Counted from the stretch's first letter, positions 8,803 through 18,369 are shown. The stretch is DNA of 64,000 bases from JAHEEL01 sp963836085 (GCA_963836085.1 CAWIHT010000012.1:62001-126000), one strand, 5' to 3'. The notes: generated by a model not told the origin, from the sequence alone. Numbers and translations: made by a program.

Positions 8803-10199
8803 GCGATCAGCCGGCGACCTTCCTCGAACGCGCCAACAACGATGTCAGCACCCCGAAGGCGGCCGCCGTTGCCGCCGGCGCACGCCTCCTCACCACGAAG
8901 CGCGCGGCTGCCGTCGCCACCTATCCGGCCATGGACATCATGAGGGACCGGGCGCGAACGATCCGACTGCACGCCCTGACGCACCTCGACCGATACCTCG
9001 ATCAGTTCGCCGACGCTGTCGAGACCGTCGGTGGCCACGTGTTCTTCGCCGCAACGGCAACCGAGGCCAACGACTACATCCGGAACGTCGCGGCCGACTC
9101 GGACGCAGACCTGATCGTCAAGTCGAAGTCGATGGTGACCGAGGAGATCGACGTCAACAGTGCGCTGGAACGCGATGGTCGAACGGTCGTGGAGACCGAT
9201 CTCGGGGAGTTCATCGTTCAGTTGGCCGACGACCGCCCGTCGCATATCGTGGCACCGGTTCTCCACACAACGCGCCAGGAAGTCGGGCACCTCTTCGCTG
9301 CCGAACTCGGTGTCGACTACACCGACGTACCGACCGAGTTGAATCAGATCGCCCGGTCCTACCTCCGCGAGCGGTTCCTCCGAGCAGACATCGGGATCTC
9401 AGGCGTGAACTTCGCCGTCGCATCGACCGGTTCCGTCGCCATCGTCACCAACGAAGGGAACGGCCGTCTTTCGACGACAGCGCCCCGCGTCCACATCGCC
9501 GTCATGGGGATGGAACGAATCGTGCCGACACCCAAGGATCTCGGGGTGATGCTCGAGGTGCTCGGCCGGTCGGCCACCGGACAGTCGCTGACGACCTACA
9601 CCAACATCGTCACCGGTCCCCGTCGTCCCGACGACCCGGATGGTCCAGACGAACTGCACGTGGTGATCCTCGACAACGGGCGGTCGGACGTGCTCGGCTC
9701 CGAGGTGGCAGAAGTCCTCGCGTGCATCCGATGCGGTGCGTGCCTCAATATCTGCCCCGTGTATCGGAGCGTCGGAGGCCATGCCTGGGGCGATGTCTAC
9801 TCAGGACCACTCGGTTCGGTTCTGTCCCCGGCGCTGTTCGGCCTCGAAGGCCGGGAGGAACTGCCGTACGCCTGCACGCTCTGCGGTGCATGCCTCGAAG
9901 TCTGCCCGCCCAGGATCGACCTTCCCGGGATGCTCGTCGAGACGCGGAACCGGGTCGTCGAGGAGGGCGGCGGTTTCGGCTGGTTGAACCCGGCCATGTC
10001 GGCGTACCGACTCGCGGCCACGAAACCCACGGCCTGGAAGTCGGCCATCAGTGCCGCCTCGGTCGGTGGGCGAGTCTCCGGGAACGGTTGGCTATCGCGA
10101 CTCCCCGGCCCCGGTGGTGCGTGGACGTCGGGTCGAGACCTGCCGGCCCCGGCGCCGATGTCGTTCCGGAAGTGGTGGAGGCAACGCAATGGATCGTGA
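8799..10199 (+). CDS. lutB: Lactate utilization protein B-like Fe-S protein
   Basis: A 466-residue protein. The N-terminal ~300 residues are the LUD domain (DADLIVKSKSMVTEEIDVN, then GISGVNFAVASTGSVAIVTN and EGNGR). Two 4Fe-4S motifs follow (CIRCGACLNICP and CTLCGACLEVCP), the LutB/YkgF order. The start is GTG at 8799, giving a GTGA overlap with the lutA stop, so coupled translation is likely. It transfers electrons in LutABC-dependent lactate oxidation. Confidence 0.92.
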   Translation: MSDQPATFLERANNDVSTPKAAAVAAGARLLTTKRAAAVATYPAMDIMRDRARTIRLHALTHLDRYLDQFADAVETVGGHVFFAATATEANDYIRNVAADSDADLIVKSKSMVTEEIDVNSALERDGRTVVETDLGEFIVQLADDRPSHIVAPVLHTTRQEVGHLFAAELGVDYTDVPTELNQIARSYLRERFLRADIGISGVNFAVASTGSVAIVTNEGNGRLSTTAPRVHIAVMGMERIVPTPKDLGVMLEVLGRSATGQSLTTYTNIVTGPRRPDDPDGPDELHVVILDNGRSDVLGSEVAEVLACIRCGACLNICPVYRSVGGHAWGDVYSGPLGSVLSPALFGLEGREELPYACTLCGACLEVCPPRIDLPGMLVETRNRVVEEGGGFGWLNPAMSAYRLAATKPTAWKSAISAASVGGRVSGNGWLSRLPGPGGAWTSGRDLPAPAPMSFRKWWRQRNGS

Positions 10200-10845
10200 G
10201 GCATTCCTCAGCGCCGTGCGTTCTTCGCTCGGAACCGGAACCGTCCCAGTACCGGGCCCCCTGATCGGAGGGAGCGCCGTCCCCGGCCACTCGCAGGCAG
10301 ACCTGCTCGAGCGGTTCACCGCCTCCCTCGAAACGGTTGACGGCACGGTCCACACCACCGGGGGCCTCGCGGCGCTCGACGAGATCGTGGCGCTCCATGG
10401 CCCGGGACGTCTCATCGCTTGGGACGATGCTTCCCTCCCGACCCCGGGAGCCGCCGAGCGACTGGTCGCTGCCGGTTGTGGGCTGGTCGATTCGACGGTG
10501 CCGCGAAACAACGAAGGTCGCGGCGCACACCAGAGCACCTACTTCGATGTTCGTTTTGGCCTCACGGGCGCGGAGGCGGCGTTCGCCGAGTCGGGGTCGA
10601 TCGTGATTCGGTCGGGGTCCGGCCGGCCCCGCATGGCGTCGCTCATCCCACTCGTCCACATCGCACTGCTGCCGGTCGATCGGATCTTCCGCTCTCAGAT
10701 GGACTGGATGTCCGATGGTGACGCCGATCTGGCCGAAGTGGCCAACGTCGTGTACGTGACCGGCCCCAGCCGGACCGCCGACATCGAGCAGCAACTCAAC
10801 CTGGGCGTCCATGGGCCGCGAGCGGTTCACGTCGTGGTCGTCTGA
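10189..10845 (+). CDS. lutC: Lactate utilization protein C-like (LUD domain)
   Basis: A 218-residue LUD-domain protein. Family marks are FGLTGAEAAFAESGSIVI, RMASLIPLVHIALLP and TGPSRTADIEQQLNLGVHGP, the last being the highly conserved LutC/YkgG ending. It is the third component of the LutABC L-lactate oxidation complex. The ATG at 10189 has GGAGG nine bases upstream and overlaps the lutB end by 11 bases. It converges on hyuB, whose stop is 15 bases away. Confidence 0.92.
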   Translation: MDREAFLSAVRSSLGTGTVPVPGPLIGGSAVPGHSQADLLERFTASLETVDGTVHTTGGLAALDEIVALHGPGRLIAWDDASLPTPGAAERLVAAGCGLVDSTVPRNNEGRGAHQSTYFDVRFGLTGAEAAFAESGSIVIRSGSGRPRMASLIPLVHIALLPVDRIFRSQMDWMSDGDADLAEVANVVYVTGPSRTADIEQQLNLGVHGPRAVHVVVV

Positions 10846-10860
10846 CTGGCGGCCTATCAG

Positions 10861-12402
10861 TCAAGCGGTGCCCCAACCCCCGCCGCCGGGCGTGAGCACC
10901 CGCAACCGGTCACCGGCTTCGACCGCGACGGTGCACTTGCCGGGAAGCCTTTCGGGGATGCCGTTCCTGATCAGCCAGTCCTCGCCGGATGCCCCGGGTT
11001 CGCCACCCTGCAGACCCCATGGCTGAAGCCGTCGTCGCTCTCCCATCAGCGACACGGTGGCGTCGCTGAGGAACTCGATCTCGCGCTCGATCCCTTCGCC
11101 GCCTGGGTACGTTCCCCGACCGCCGGATCCGGAGCGCATCCGGTAGGTCACGATGCGGAACGGATAGTGGGCTTCGAGCGACTCGACGGGGGTGTTCTTG
11201 GTGTTGGTCATGCCGGTGTGGATGCCGGACTGCCCGGCCCGGCCCCGCCGCCCGCCCTGACCGCCGCCGACCGTCTCGTAGTAGGCGAATTGGTCATTGC
11301 CGATCAGCACGTTGTTCATCGTGCCCTGGCCAGCAGCCGGAACGCGGTCGGGAGCGGCTTGCGCGAGTGCGCCAAGCAGGGTGTCGGCGATCCGCTGGCT
11401 GGTCTCGACGTTGCCCGCTGCGACGGCGACCGGACGTGCGGCGTCGACGATCGTTCCCGGCTGGGTCGTGAGCGTCATCGGGCGGTAGCACCCACCATTC
11501 GCAGGGATCGTCGGGTCGGTCGCGACCCGGACCGCGTAGTAGAGGCAGGAGCGGGTGACCGCCTGCACAGCGTTGATGTTCCCGGCGATCTGCGGCGTCG
11601 TCCCTGTGAAGTCGGCGTTGAGCACCTCGCCGTCGACCGTGACACCAACCGTGATGGGCAGATCATCATCACCCCATTCGAGGTAGTCGGTGAACCGATA
11701 GACACCGTCCGGCAGCGCCCCGATGGCAGCCGAGGTCCTACGTTCGCCGTAAGCAAGGAGGGCAGACGTCACCTCATGCCAGCGGCCGATGCCCTCAGAA
11801 GTGACCAAGCGCTCGATACGTTGCGCTCCCGCTTCGTTCGCTCCCATCTGGGCCGATAGGTCTCCGATCCGCTCGGCCGGCGTTCGCGTCGCCGCCAGGA
11901 ACGGTTCGATGAAGTCCGCGATCCAGTCGCCTCGTTGCACGGCCACCATCGGTGACACGACGTGACCCTCTTGGTCGACCCGGGTGGCGTGTGCCGGCAT
12001 CGAACCGGGTGCCTCACCGCCGACATCGGCATGGTGGGCACGATTGGCCACCCACGCAACCAAACGCCCGTTCACGAAGACGGGGCGAACGAGCGTGAGG
12101 TCGTTGAGGTGGGTCCCCCCGGCGTACGGATCGTTGACCGCGAACTGCGTACCGGGTTCCGCGTCTGTTCCGAATCGATCGAGGACTGCCGCGACCGACG
12201 CCGGCATGGATCCGAGGTGGACCGGGATGTGCTCCGCCTGAGCGAGCATCTCGCCGGCCGGGTTGAACAGGGCGGCAGAACAGTCGGCGCGTTCCTTGAT
12301 GTTCGGGGAGTAGGACGTCCGCCGCAGAACGATCCCCATGTCGTCGGCGATCGCCTCCAAGCGGTTGCGTGCGACTTCGAGCGTGATCGGGTCGACCGTC
12401 AC
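10861..12402 (-). CDS. hyuB: Hydantoinase B/oxoprolinase family protein
   Basis: A 513-residue protein that begins TVDPITLEVARNRLEAIADD, the classic HyuB start. It continues with YSPNIKERADCSAALF, NDPYAGGTHLNDLT, ANRAHHADVGGEAPGSMP and a C-terminal RSGSGGRGTYPGGEGIERE. With HyuA it forms an ATP-dependent N-methylhydantoinase or 5-oxoprolinase-type enzyme. GTG at 12402 is chosen because it gives a GTGA overlap with the hyuA stop and puts GGAGG (12410-12414) seven bases away; the adjacent GTG at 12405 is too close. The exact cyclic amide substrate is not deducible. Confidence 0.88.
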   Translation of the reverse strand: MTVDPITLEVARNRLEAIADDMGIVLRRTSYSPNIKERADCSAALFNPAGEMLAQAEHIPVHLGSMPASVAAVLDRFGTDAEPGTQFAVNDPYAGGTHLNDLTLVRPVFVNGRLVAWVANRAHHADVGGEAPGSMPAHATRVDQEGHVVSPMVAVQRGDWIADFIEPFLAATRTPAERIGDLSAQMGANEAGAQRIERLVTSEGIGRWHEVTSALLAYGERRTSAAIGALPDGVYRFTDYLEWGDDDLPITVGVTVDGEVLNADFTGTTPQIAGNINAVQAVTRSCLYYAVRVATDPTIPANGGCYRPMTLTTQPGTIVDAARPVAVAAGNVETSQRIADTLLGALAQAAPDRVPAAGQGTMNNVLIGNDQFAYYETVGGGQGGRRGRAGQSGIHTGMTNTKNTPVESLEAHYPFRIVTYRMRSGSGGRGTYPGGEGIEREIEFLSDATVSLMGERRRLQPWGLQGGEPGASGEDWLIRNGIPERLPGKCTVAVEAGDRLRVLTPGGGGWGTA

Positions 12403-14291
12403 CACGTCACCTCCAGCGCACCGGTGTGGGTGACCTCAGCTCGCTCCCCGGGCCCGATCCAGGTGGTTGCCTCGCGCTCCTCGATGATGGCGGGTCCATC
12501 GACGACAGCGCCGACACCGAGGCCGGTTCGCGACCAGACCGTTGCCTCAGTCGTGCCAGAAGTCGTGATCACAGTCCGAGTCCCGAGTGCTGGTTTTTCG
12601 ACGACATCCCACCCGAAGGCGTCCTGGGCGGTGATGTGCGCCCGGCCGGTGACGGTGGAACGCACGGTGACAATCTCGATGGGATCACCGGGGCGATCGA
12701 ACCCGTTGCGTTCCCGGTGTAGGTCATGGAAGCGGCGGCCAAGCGCCTCCCACCCGTCTCCGACGGTGTACGGAACGGTGATCTCGTGCGACTGGCCGAA
12801 GTAGCGGACATCAGCGAGGGTCTCGACCTCGCCGGTCGGCAATCGCAGCAGCGCCTCTTCCGACAACTGGGCGAACGCGGGATCCGGGCTTTCGCATTCG
12901 CGGATCAGGATGCTCTTCGCCAGGTCGACCCTCGGCGGGCTGAGGAGCAGACCTACGGCGGAGAACACACCGCCGTATGGCGGGACGATGACACCCGCCA
13001 TATCGAGCGAACGAGCCAGAGCCGTTGCATGAAGGCCACCGGCACCTCCGAACGCGACGAGCCAGGCGTCCCGCGGATCAGCGCCCTGCTCAATCGAGAC
13101 GGTCCTGATCGCTCCGGCCATGACTTCCTCGACGACACGCACAACGCCAAGGGCGGCCGCTTCGGCGGTCAGTCCTGCCTGTGTGCCGAGCACGCCCAGT
13201 GCGTCGATCGCCCCGGCGCTCTGGATCGAGAGCCGCCCCCCGAGCGAGGCATCGCCGGCGATCCGGCCGAGCACGACATTCGCGTCGGTCACGGTCACCT
13301 CTGTCCCTCCCCGCCCGTAACACGCCGGACCCGGTTCGGCACCGGCGCTTCTCGGACCGACGCGGAGCGACCCTCCCGAATCGACCCAGGCGACACTGCC
13401 GCCACCAGCACCCACGGTGTGGATTGCCGCTGATGGCATCCGGCACGGGAACCCTGCGATCTCCCGCTCATAGGAGATTTCCGGCCGACCATCCTGGATG
13501 CGACAGACGTCGGTGGAGGTTCCGCCCATGTCGAAGGCGATGACATGGTCCCTTCCGAGCGCCGTCCCTATGGCCGCCGCGGCCACGACACCTCCTGCCG
13601 GTCCGGAGAGCAGGATTGAGGCTGGCAGCGCCGCCGCGTCCGAACCGCTGATCAGCCCGCCCGACGAGCGCATGACGCCGATCGCGTCGGCAAGACCGCT
13701 CGACTTTGCACCGGCCTCGAGGCGAGTGAGATAGGCGGCAACCACCGGCGTCAGGTATGCATTGAGAACGGTCGTCGACGTGCGCTCGTACTCGCGAAAC
13801 TCGGCCACGACTTCGCTTGAGATCGACACGGCGGAGTCGGGTGCGACGCGGGCCAGTTCCGCGGCGATCGCCCGCTCCTCGGTTGGGTCTTCGTAGGAGT
13901 GCAGCAGGCTCACGGCCACGGCCTCATAGGCGCCGGGGTCGACAGCCGACAGATCCGCAACCCGGTCCGAGCGCTGGACCAGCGGGTCAGGCCGGTCGGC
14001 AAAGGTGTCGTAGAGGCTCGGGCGATCCTGGCGTCCGATCTCTATGACGTCCTCGAAACCCGGTGAGGTGACGAGCAACGTTCTCGCACCGTCGCGTTCG
14101 AGCAGAGCGTTCGTCGCTGTCGTCGTGCCATGCAGGAACGTGTCGACACGCGCGGCGAGTTCGAGGGAACCCTCGAGGACGGCTTCGCTCTGGTCCGACG
14201 TGGTCGTCGGCAGCTTCGCGGTCCGGATCGTCGACCCGTCCCACAAAAAGAGATCCGTGAACGTCCCGCCGACGTCGACTCCCAGGATCAC
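12399..14291 (-). CDS. hyuA: Hydantoinase A/oxoprolinase family protein
   Basis: A 630-residue protein of the sugar-kinase-like ATPase superfamily. It has an N-terminal phosphate loop GVDVGGTFTDLFLWDG, then FLHGTTTATNALLER and SGPAGGVVAAA, and a second phosphate loop FDMGGTSTDVCRIQDG. The C-terminal domain is the SAM/acetone-carboxylase-like part. It binds ATP for hydrolysis of hydantoins or 5-oxoproline together with HyuB, which overlaps it by four bases. It begins 45 bases from the divergent NifU-N gene. Confidence 0.88.
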   Translation of the reverse strand: MILGVDVGGTFTDLFLWDGSTIRTAKLPTTTSDQSEAVLEGSLELAARVDTFLHGTTTATNALLERDGARTLLVTSPGFEDVIEIGRQDRPSLYDTFADRPDPLVQRSDRVADLSAVDPGAYEAVAVSLLHSYEDPTEERAIAAELARVAPDSAVSISSEVVAEFREYERTSTTVLNAYLTPVVAAYLTRLEAGAKSSGLADAIGVMRSSGGLISGSDAAALPASILLSGPAGGVVAAAAIGTALGRDHVIAFDMGGTSTDVCRIQDGRPEISYEREIAGFPCRMPSAAIHTVGAGGGSVAWVDSGGSLRVGPRSAGAEPGPACYGRGGTEVTVTDANVVLGRIAGDASLGGRLSIQSAGAIDALGVLGTQAGLTAEAAALGVVRVVEEVMAGAIRTVSIEQGADPRDAWLVAFGGAGGLHATALARSLDMAGVIVPPYGGVFSAVGLLLSPPRVDLAKSILIRECESPDPAFAQLSEEALLRLPTGEVETLADVRYFGQSHEITVPYTVGDGWEALGRRFHDLHRERNGFDRPGDPIEIVTVRSTVTGRAHITAQDAFGWDVVEKPALGTRTVITTSGTTEATVWSRTGLGVGAVVDGPAIIEEREATTWIGPGERAEVTHTGALEVTW

Positions 14292-14336
14292 GAGTCGAAT
14301 CTCATCGGCGGCCTACGGACGCTACGCTCGAAGGAC

Positions 14337-14594
14337 ATGACCGTACAGGTATCCAGCACGCCCAATCCAAACGCCCTCAAATTCGGCGTCGGCGTCGATG
14401 TCGGAGGTCCGGCGACGTTCGTCGCCGGCACCGAGACCGACGATGCGACCATGGCCGCGATCCTCGCGATCGACGGCATCACGAGCATCTTCATGACGGC
14501 CGACTTCGTGACCTTGTCGAAGACGCCGGACGCGTCGTGGGAGATGATCGTCCCGGTGGCGACCGAACTCCTCGAACAGCGATTCGGGGCCTGA
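14337..14594 (+). CDS. NifU N-terminal domain (Nfu-type) small protein
   Basis: An 85-residue protein starting MTVQVSSTPNPNALKF, the signature TPNPNALKF of the Nfu N-terminal domain, and containing IDGITSIFMTADFVTLSK. In full Nfu proteins this domain precedes a CxxC cluster-binding domain, which is absent here, and no cysteines occur. Stand-alone copies are found in several bacteria. A role in Fe-S delivery is inference. The ATG at 14337 was chosen because the family motif follows directly. Confidence 0.75.
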   Translation: MTVQVSSTPNPNALKFGVGVDVGGPATFVAGTETDDATMAAILAIDGITSIFMTADFVTLSKTPDASWEMIVPVATELLEQRFGA

Positions 14595-14601
14595 GGCATT
14601 C

Positions 14602-15306
14602 TCAGGAACGCCGTCCCCGCACCACGATCCAGGGCAGTGTGAAGACGATCGGGAACTCGATCGGCGGCTGAAGCGAAGCATCCACCTGCGCGAGCACCCG
14701 GTCCATTGCGACTCCGTCGAGCAGCGCCGAACCGGGCCAGATCCCCGATCGCACCGCCTCGACGCCTTCCGCTGCGGAAGCGGCAACGGCGACCGGAAGA
14801 TCCGCACGGCTCTCGACCACATCCCGCAGTCCAGCACGCACAGCGTCGACGCCGAGTCCGTCCGCCGCGCGGAATCGGAACTGCACTTCATCGGCGACCG
14901 CCGGTTCGGCTTGATAGAGGAACCCGTACCGTCGGGCTGCCGGCATCGATTCGGTGAGCCCCCTGGCATCGATCTCACCCAGCCACACGGTCCCGCCAGG
15001 GCGGACAACCCTGACGGCTTCCGCGATGACAGCGGACACACCGGCGGGGCCATCCCACGCGGAGAGGGCGACGGCTGCATCGAAGCTCCCGTCTGCGAAT
15101 CCGGTTGCGGTCGGTGTGGCACCGTCGGGGACGGGTGTCACGAGAAGTGTGGCGACGGTTGGTGTTGTGTCACCGGTCGGTGCCGGTAGCTGGTTGGCGA
15201 CACTGTCCGCGTACGGTCCGACGACAAGCGTGTCGGACTCCTCGGCGGCACCAAGATCCGCGAGCGTCGAGAGCCAGGCATCACGAAGGGTTCGCTGCTG
15301 TTGCAT
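14602..15306 (-). CDS. SAM-dependent methyltransferase-like protein, divergent
   Basis: A 234-residue protein with the late part of a class I methyltransferase fold: a short acidic strand (FDAAVALSAWDG), then a helix and VVRPGGTVWLGEID, the post-motif that follows motif III in methyltransferases. The expected glycine-rich SAM loop near the N-terminus is poorly kept (VVGPYADSVANQL), so activity is uncertain. It converges on the NifU-N gene with a seven-base gap and has no informative neighbour. Confidence 0.45.
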   Translation of the reverse strand: MQQQRTLRDAWLSTLADLGAAEESDTLVVGPYADSVANQLPAPTGDTTPTVATLLVTPVPDGATPTATGFADGSFDAAVALSAWDGPAGVSAVIAEAVRVVRPGGTVWLGEIDARGLTESMPAARRYGFLYQAEPAVADEVQFRFRAADGLGVDAVRAGLRDVVESRADLPVAVAASAAEGVEAVRSGIWPGSALLDGVAMDRVLAQVDASLQPPIEFPIVFTLPWIVVRGRRS

Positions 15307-15354
15307 GGACGCCAGCGTAGCGAGGCACCGATCCGCTCCGGCGCAGCGGCCGCC

Positions 15355-16197
15355 CTACGAACCGGGGATCGTGTCGGACCGCATCACGACCGGCCACCGG
15401 TTGCCGGAGCGGTCGCCAATCGTGAAAACGACCCTCCAATCGGGACCGGACGAGCCGCTCTGGATGACCTCTGCGCCTTCATCGAACATTCCGGCATAGT
15501 CCAGCGTGGCGGTGATGGCCTCGTCGTGAGCCTCTCCCTCCGTCTCCATCCATCCGTCGATCGTGTGATACACCGGGGGCAGGATCGGGACCGGCAGATC
15601 CTCGATCGCGGTCTGGCCGTCGTCGACGGCGACGAGCACATCGACCGCACGTACCGGGCTGCGGATGAACGCCCCATCCGGCTCTTCGGTGAGCGAACGG
15701 AACACCACGGACACGGCGTAGCCGCGGGCGGTCGGGCGGATGTCGAATGCCTTCGCCCACTCAACGTAGGAGATTTCGGCATCGTTGGTGTCCGGCAGGT
15801 TCGGGAGCGAGGCGTCGTTGACGAACGCCGAAATGAGTTCCTCCGGGATTGGCCCGTCGACGGTGAAGTAGTCCGTGACGAACCACTCTGCTCGTGCGAC
15901 TGCGAATAGTTCTGCGATCGATGGCTGAACCGCCATCAAGTCGGCTTCGGAGAGCACCCCGGTGGTGCTGGTGCTGGTTGACGTGGAGGTCTCCGCGACC
16001 GCTGCAGTGGTCGTCGACTCGACCGGGGTCGCCAGGGCTGCATCGTCTCCGTGGCCGGGAGCGGTGAACCATTGGATCCCGACGAAGCCGACCACCACCG
16101 CGGCGATGACGGCTGCTGCCAGGTAGAGGGTCTTGGTTCGGCCCTGGCGATCCTCCGTGAGCAGGGTGCTCCACGGGATCTCTTCGTATTCGTCCAC
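15355..16197 (-). CDS. Single-pass membrane protein with Thr/Ser linker, unknown function
   Basis: A 280-residue protein with a short acidic cytoplasmic start, one transmembrane helix at about 30-50, a Thr/Ser-rich linker, and a ~190-residue outer domain of alternating strands that I do not recognise. An NTF2-like fold as in TcpC-type transfer proteins is possible but unsupported by any motif. The start is GTG at 16197 with GGAGG six bases upstream; it lies one base after the stop of the LysM gene, so the two genes are probably coupled. Confidence 0.6.
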   Translation of the reverse strand: MDEYEEIPWSTLLTEDRQGRTKTLYLAAAVIAAVVVGFVGIQWFTAPGHGDDAALATPVESTTTAAVAETSTSTSTSTTGVLSEADLMAVQPSIAELFAVARAEWFVTDYFTVDGPIPEELISAFVNDASLPNLPDTNDAEISYVEWAKAFDIRPTARGYAVSVVFRSLTEEPDGAFIRSPVRAVDVLVAVDDGQTAIEDLPVPILPPVYHTIDGWMETEGEAHDEAITATLDYAGMFDEGAEVIQSGSSGPDWRVVFTIGDRSGNRWPVVMRSDTIPGS

Positions 16198-16198
16198 G

Positions 16199-16705
16199 TC
16201 ATACCTCCGGGATCTGGAGTGGCTGTCCTGGGTGGATGAGATTCGGGTCGTCTCCGATGAGCGACCGGTTCGCCTCGTAGATCGCCGGCCAGAAGCGGGC
16301 GATCTCAGTGCTCGACGCTTCGGTGCCGTCTCGGGCGGCGAGGACCTCTCCCGCGATACGCCACAGGCAGTCGCCGGGCTTGACGATGTAGGGCCTGTTC
16401 GGTCGATTGGACTGACCGGCTGTCTGATGGGTCGCGGCGGGAGTCGGGGTCGCCGGCGCGATGTCTCCAACCTCGGCGGCGTCGGAGAGACGAACGATCG
16501 GTGGAGCAACCGTCGCCGATGCCGCCCTGGGGCGCATTGGGGCTGCGATCACGCTGACCACCACAAGGACCGCGGCGATCGGCCGGATGGGGAATGGGAT
16601 GTCGACGGCGCCGAGACGGCGGGCGGCAACCGGCAGCGATCCGATCGCTCCCAGCGTCAGGGTGACAATCGCGATTCCGCCGCACAACGCCATGGCAGGT
16701 TCCAT
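16199..16705 (-). CDS. LysM-domain membrane protein
   Basis: A 168-residue protein with two N-terminal hydrophobic segments (about 4-25 and 40-58), a Pro/Ala/Thr-rich stretch, and a C-terminal LysM module (YIVKPGDCLWRIAGEVL to IHPGQPLQIPEV) expected to bind peptidoglycan outside the cell. The second ATG (16690) cannot be excluded as start. The gene is followed after one base by the single-pass membrane protein, suggesting a wall-associated pair. Confidence 0.8.
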   Translation of the reverse strand: MEPAMALCGGIAIVTLTLGAIGSLPVAARRLGAVDIPFPIRPIAAVLVVVSVIAAPMRPRAASATVAPPIVRLSDAAEVGDIAPATPTPAATHQTAGQSNRPNRPYIVKPGDCLWRIAGEVLAARDGTEASSTEIARFWPAIYEANRSLIGDDPNLIHPGQPLQIPEV

Positions 16706-16802
16706 GGATCGAAGGTACCGATAGCCTCAATTGACATCAAGAGGGGTGGTTAGGCAATGTTTCCGCGACCTGTGCGATGCCGATGGACCGCGGCGGTCTC
16801 GA

Positions 16803-17816
16803 TCAGAACCCTTCGAGGACGATCTTTCCGCGTGCTGTGCCGGTCTCGAGCTGCGCGTGTGCCCGGATCAGGGTCGCTGCGTCGATCGTGCCGGCAACTT
16901 CCGTCACTGTGGATCGAATGCGGCCCGCGTCGACCAGAGCGGCTACTTCGTTGAGGAGTCTGCCCTGTTCCGCCATGTCCGGAGTGGTGAAGAGCGACCG
17001 GGTGAACATCAGCTCCCAGTGCAGGGATATGGCTTTGCCCTTCAGCATCGTGGCATCGAGTCCGACGGGGTCATCGATCAGGCCGAATCGCCCCTGCGGT
17101 GCAATCAACTCAACGGTGTCCGCGAGATGCTGACCGGTCTGCGTGGTCGAGAACACGAAGCCGGGAGCGCCCAGCCCGAGGGCCTCGACCTGAGGAGCCA
17201 TGGGGCGGCCATGGTCGACCACGTGGTGGGCGCCGAGCTCTCGCACCCATTCCTGCGTCTCGGTACGTGACGCGGAGGCGATCACCGTCAGGTTGGTCAG
17301 TGCCCTGAGGAGCTGGATGGTGATTGAACCGACGCCGCCAGCGCCCCCGATGACCAGGATGATCTCTCCCCCCTGCGGGGTTGGGCGGTTGACATCGAGT
17401 CGGTCGAACAGCATCTCCCATGCAGTGATAGCCGTGAGGGGAAGTGCCGCTGCCTCCGCATCACTAGCGGTGGCCGGCTTGTTGCCAACGATGCGTTCGT
17501 CCACAACGTGAAACTCGCTGTTGGTGCCGGGCCGGGCGATGGAGCCGGCGTAGAAGACCGCATCGCCAACTGCGAAATCCTCGACGTCGGGCCCGACGGC
17601 CTCGACAACCCCCGAAGCGTCGTATCCGAGGACCTGCCAGTCGCCCCCTTGTGGCGGCCTGTTCTGACGAACCTTCGTGTCGACGGGGTTCACCGACACA
17701 GCAGCAACCCTGACGAGCACGTCGCGGCCTACGGGGTCGGGCCTCTCGAGCGTGATGTCCAGCAGCGCATCCTCACGATCGACCGGACCGGGTGTCCTAT
17801 AGGCAACGGCTTTCAT
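16803..17816 (-). CDS. Zinc-type alcohol dehydrogenase-like / quinone oxidoreductase family protein
   Basis: A 337-residue MDR-superfamily protein. It has a GroES-like N-terminal domain (VAAVSVNPVDTKVRQ, YDASGVVEAVG), a Rossmann NADPH site (VIGGAGGVGSITIQL) and a long C-terminal segment. It resembles the zinc-binding ADH subfamily that reduces quinones or enones; the classical structural-zinc cysteines are missing. The ATG at 17816 is preceded by GGAGGAAGACC. It follows the MarR gene in the same direction after 61 bases, so it is probably co-transcribed with it and under its control. Confidence 0.82.
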   Translation of the reverse strand: MKAVAYRTPGPVDREDALLDITLERPDPVGRDVLVRVAAVSVNPVDTKVRQNRPPQGGDWQVLGYDASGVVEAVGPDVEDFAVGDAVFYAGSIARPGTNSEFHVVDERIVGNKPATASDAEAAALPLTAITAWEMLFDRLDVNRPTPQGGEIILVIGGAGGVGSITIQLLRALTNLTVIASASRTETQEWVRELGAHHVVDHGRPMAPQVEALGLGAPGFVFSTTQTGQHLADTVELIAPQGRFGLIDDPVGLDATMLKGKAISLHWELMFTRSLFTTPDMAEQGRLLNEVAALVDAGRIRSTVTEVAGTIDAATLIRAHAQLETGTARGKIVLEGF

Positions 17817-17877
17817 GGTCTTCCTCCGGTTGTGATGGAACGCTGGCGGTGCGTGACGGGCCGAGGACGCGGGGCGG

Positions 17878-18369
17878 TCAGGCGGTGGAACTCGGGGTGA
17901 GGGTTGAGAGGGCATCGCCACCGACCCGATCTGCGAGCTTCCCCAGAAGGTCCCCGAGTTGGGCGAGTTCGTTGTCCGTGAGGTGTGACCCGACGTGCTC
18001 GTCGATGCCGCGGAGGTGCACACGCCCAGCCTCCCGGAAGACCTCCTCTCCCCGTGGTGTGAGCGTGACGAAGGTCCCCCGGCGGTCCGAGCCGCACGCC
18101 CGACGCTCGACGAGTCCATCCGACGCGAGCCGATCGACGAGGCGGGTGGTCGCGCTGCGGCTCAATCCGATCTGGTCGGCGAGGTCGCTCGGCCTCATGG
18201 ACGCCTCCTCGGACTGGGCGAGGATCAGAAGGATTGAATACCAGTCGAGAGAGATCGGTGTCTCGTCCTCCATCTCACGAGCGAGGACGGCATTCACCCG
18301 CGTCAGCGCGGTCATCACGCTCCGCCATGCGTCCGACGCCGGGGTGGTTCTGATCTTCACGGCACTCAT
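17878..18369 (-). CDS. MarR family transcriptional regulator
   Basis: A 163-residue winged-helix protein. The DNA-binding core is MRPSDLADQIGLSRSATTRL followed by VDRLASDGLVERR and the wing SDRRGTFVTLTPRGEEVF. MarR dimers usually repress divergent and their own genes and are released by phenolic or oxidative ligands. The start at 18369 is chosen because a start at 18405 would lie inside the palindromic sites at 18393-18449, which are the likely operator. It is divergent from yceI and precedes an oxidoreductase gene. Confidence 0.88.
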   Translation of the reverse strand: MSAVKIRTTPASDAWRSVMTALTRVNAVLAREMEDETPISLDWYSILLILAQSEEASMRPSDLADQIGLSRSATTRLVDRLASDGLVERRACGSDRRGTFVTLTPRGEEVFREAGRVHLRGIDEHVGSHLTDNELAQLGDLLGKLADRVGGDALSTLTPSSTA

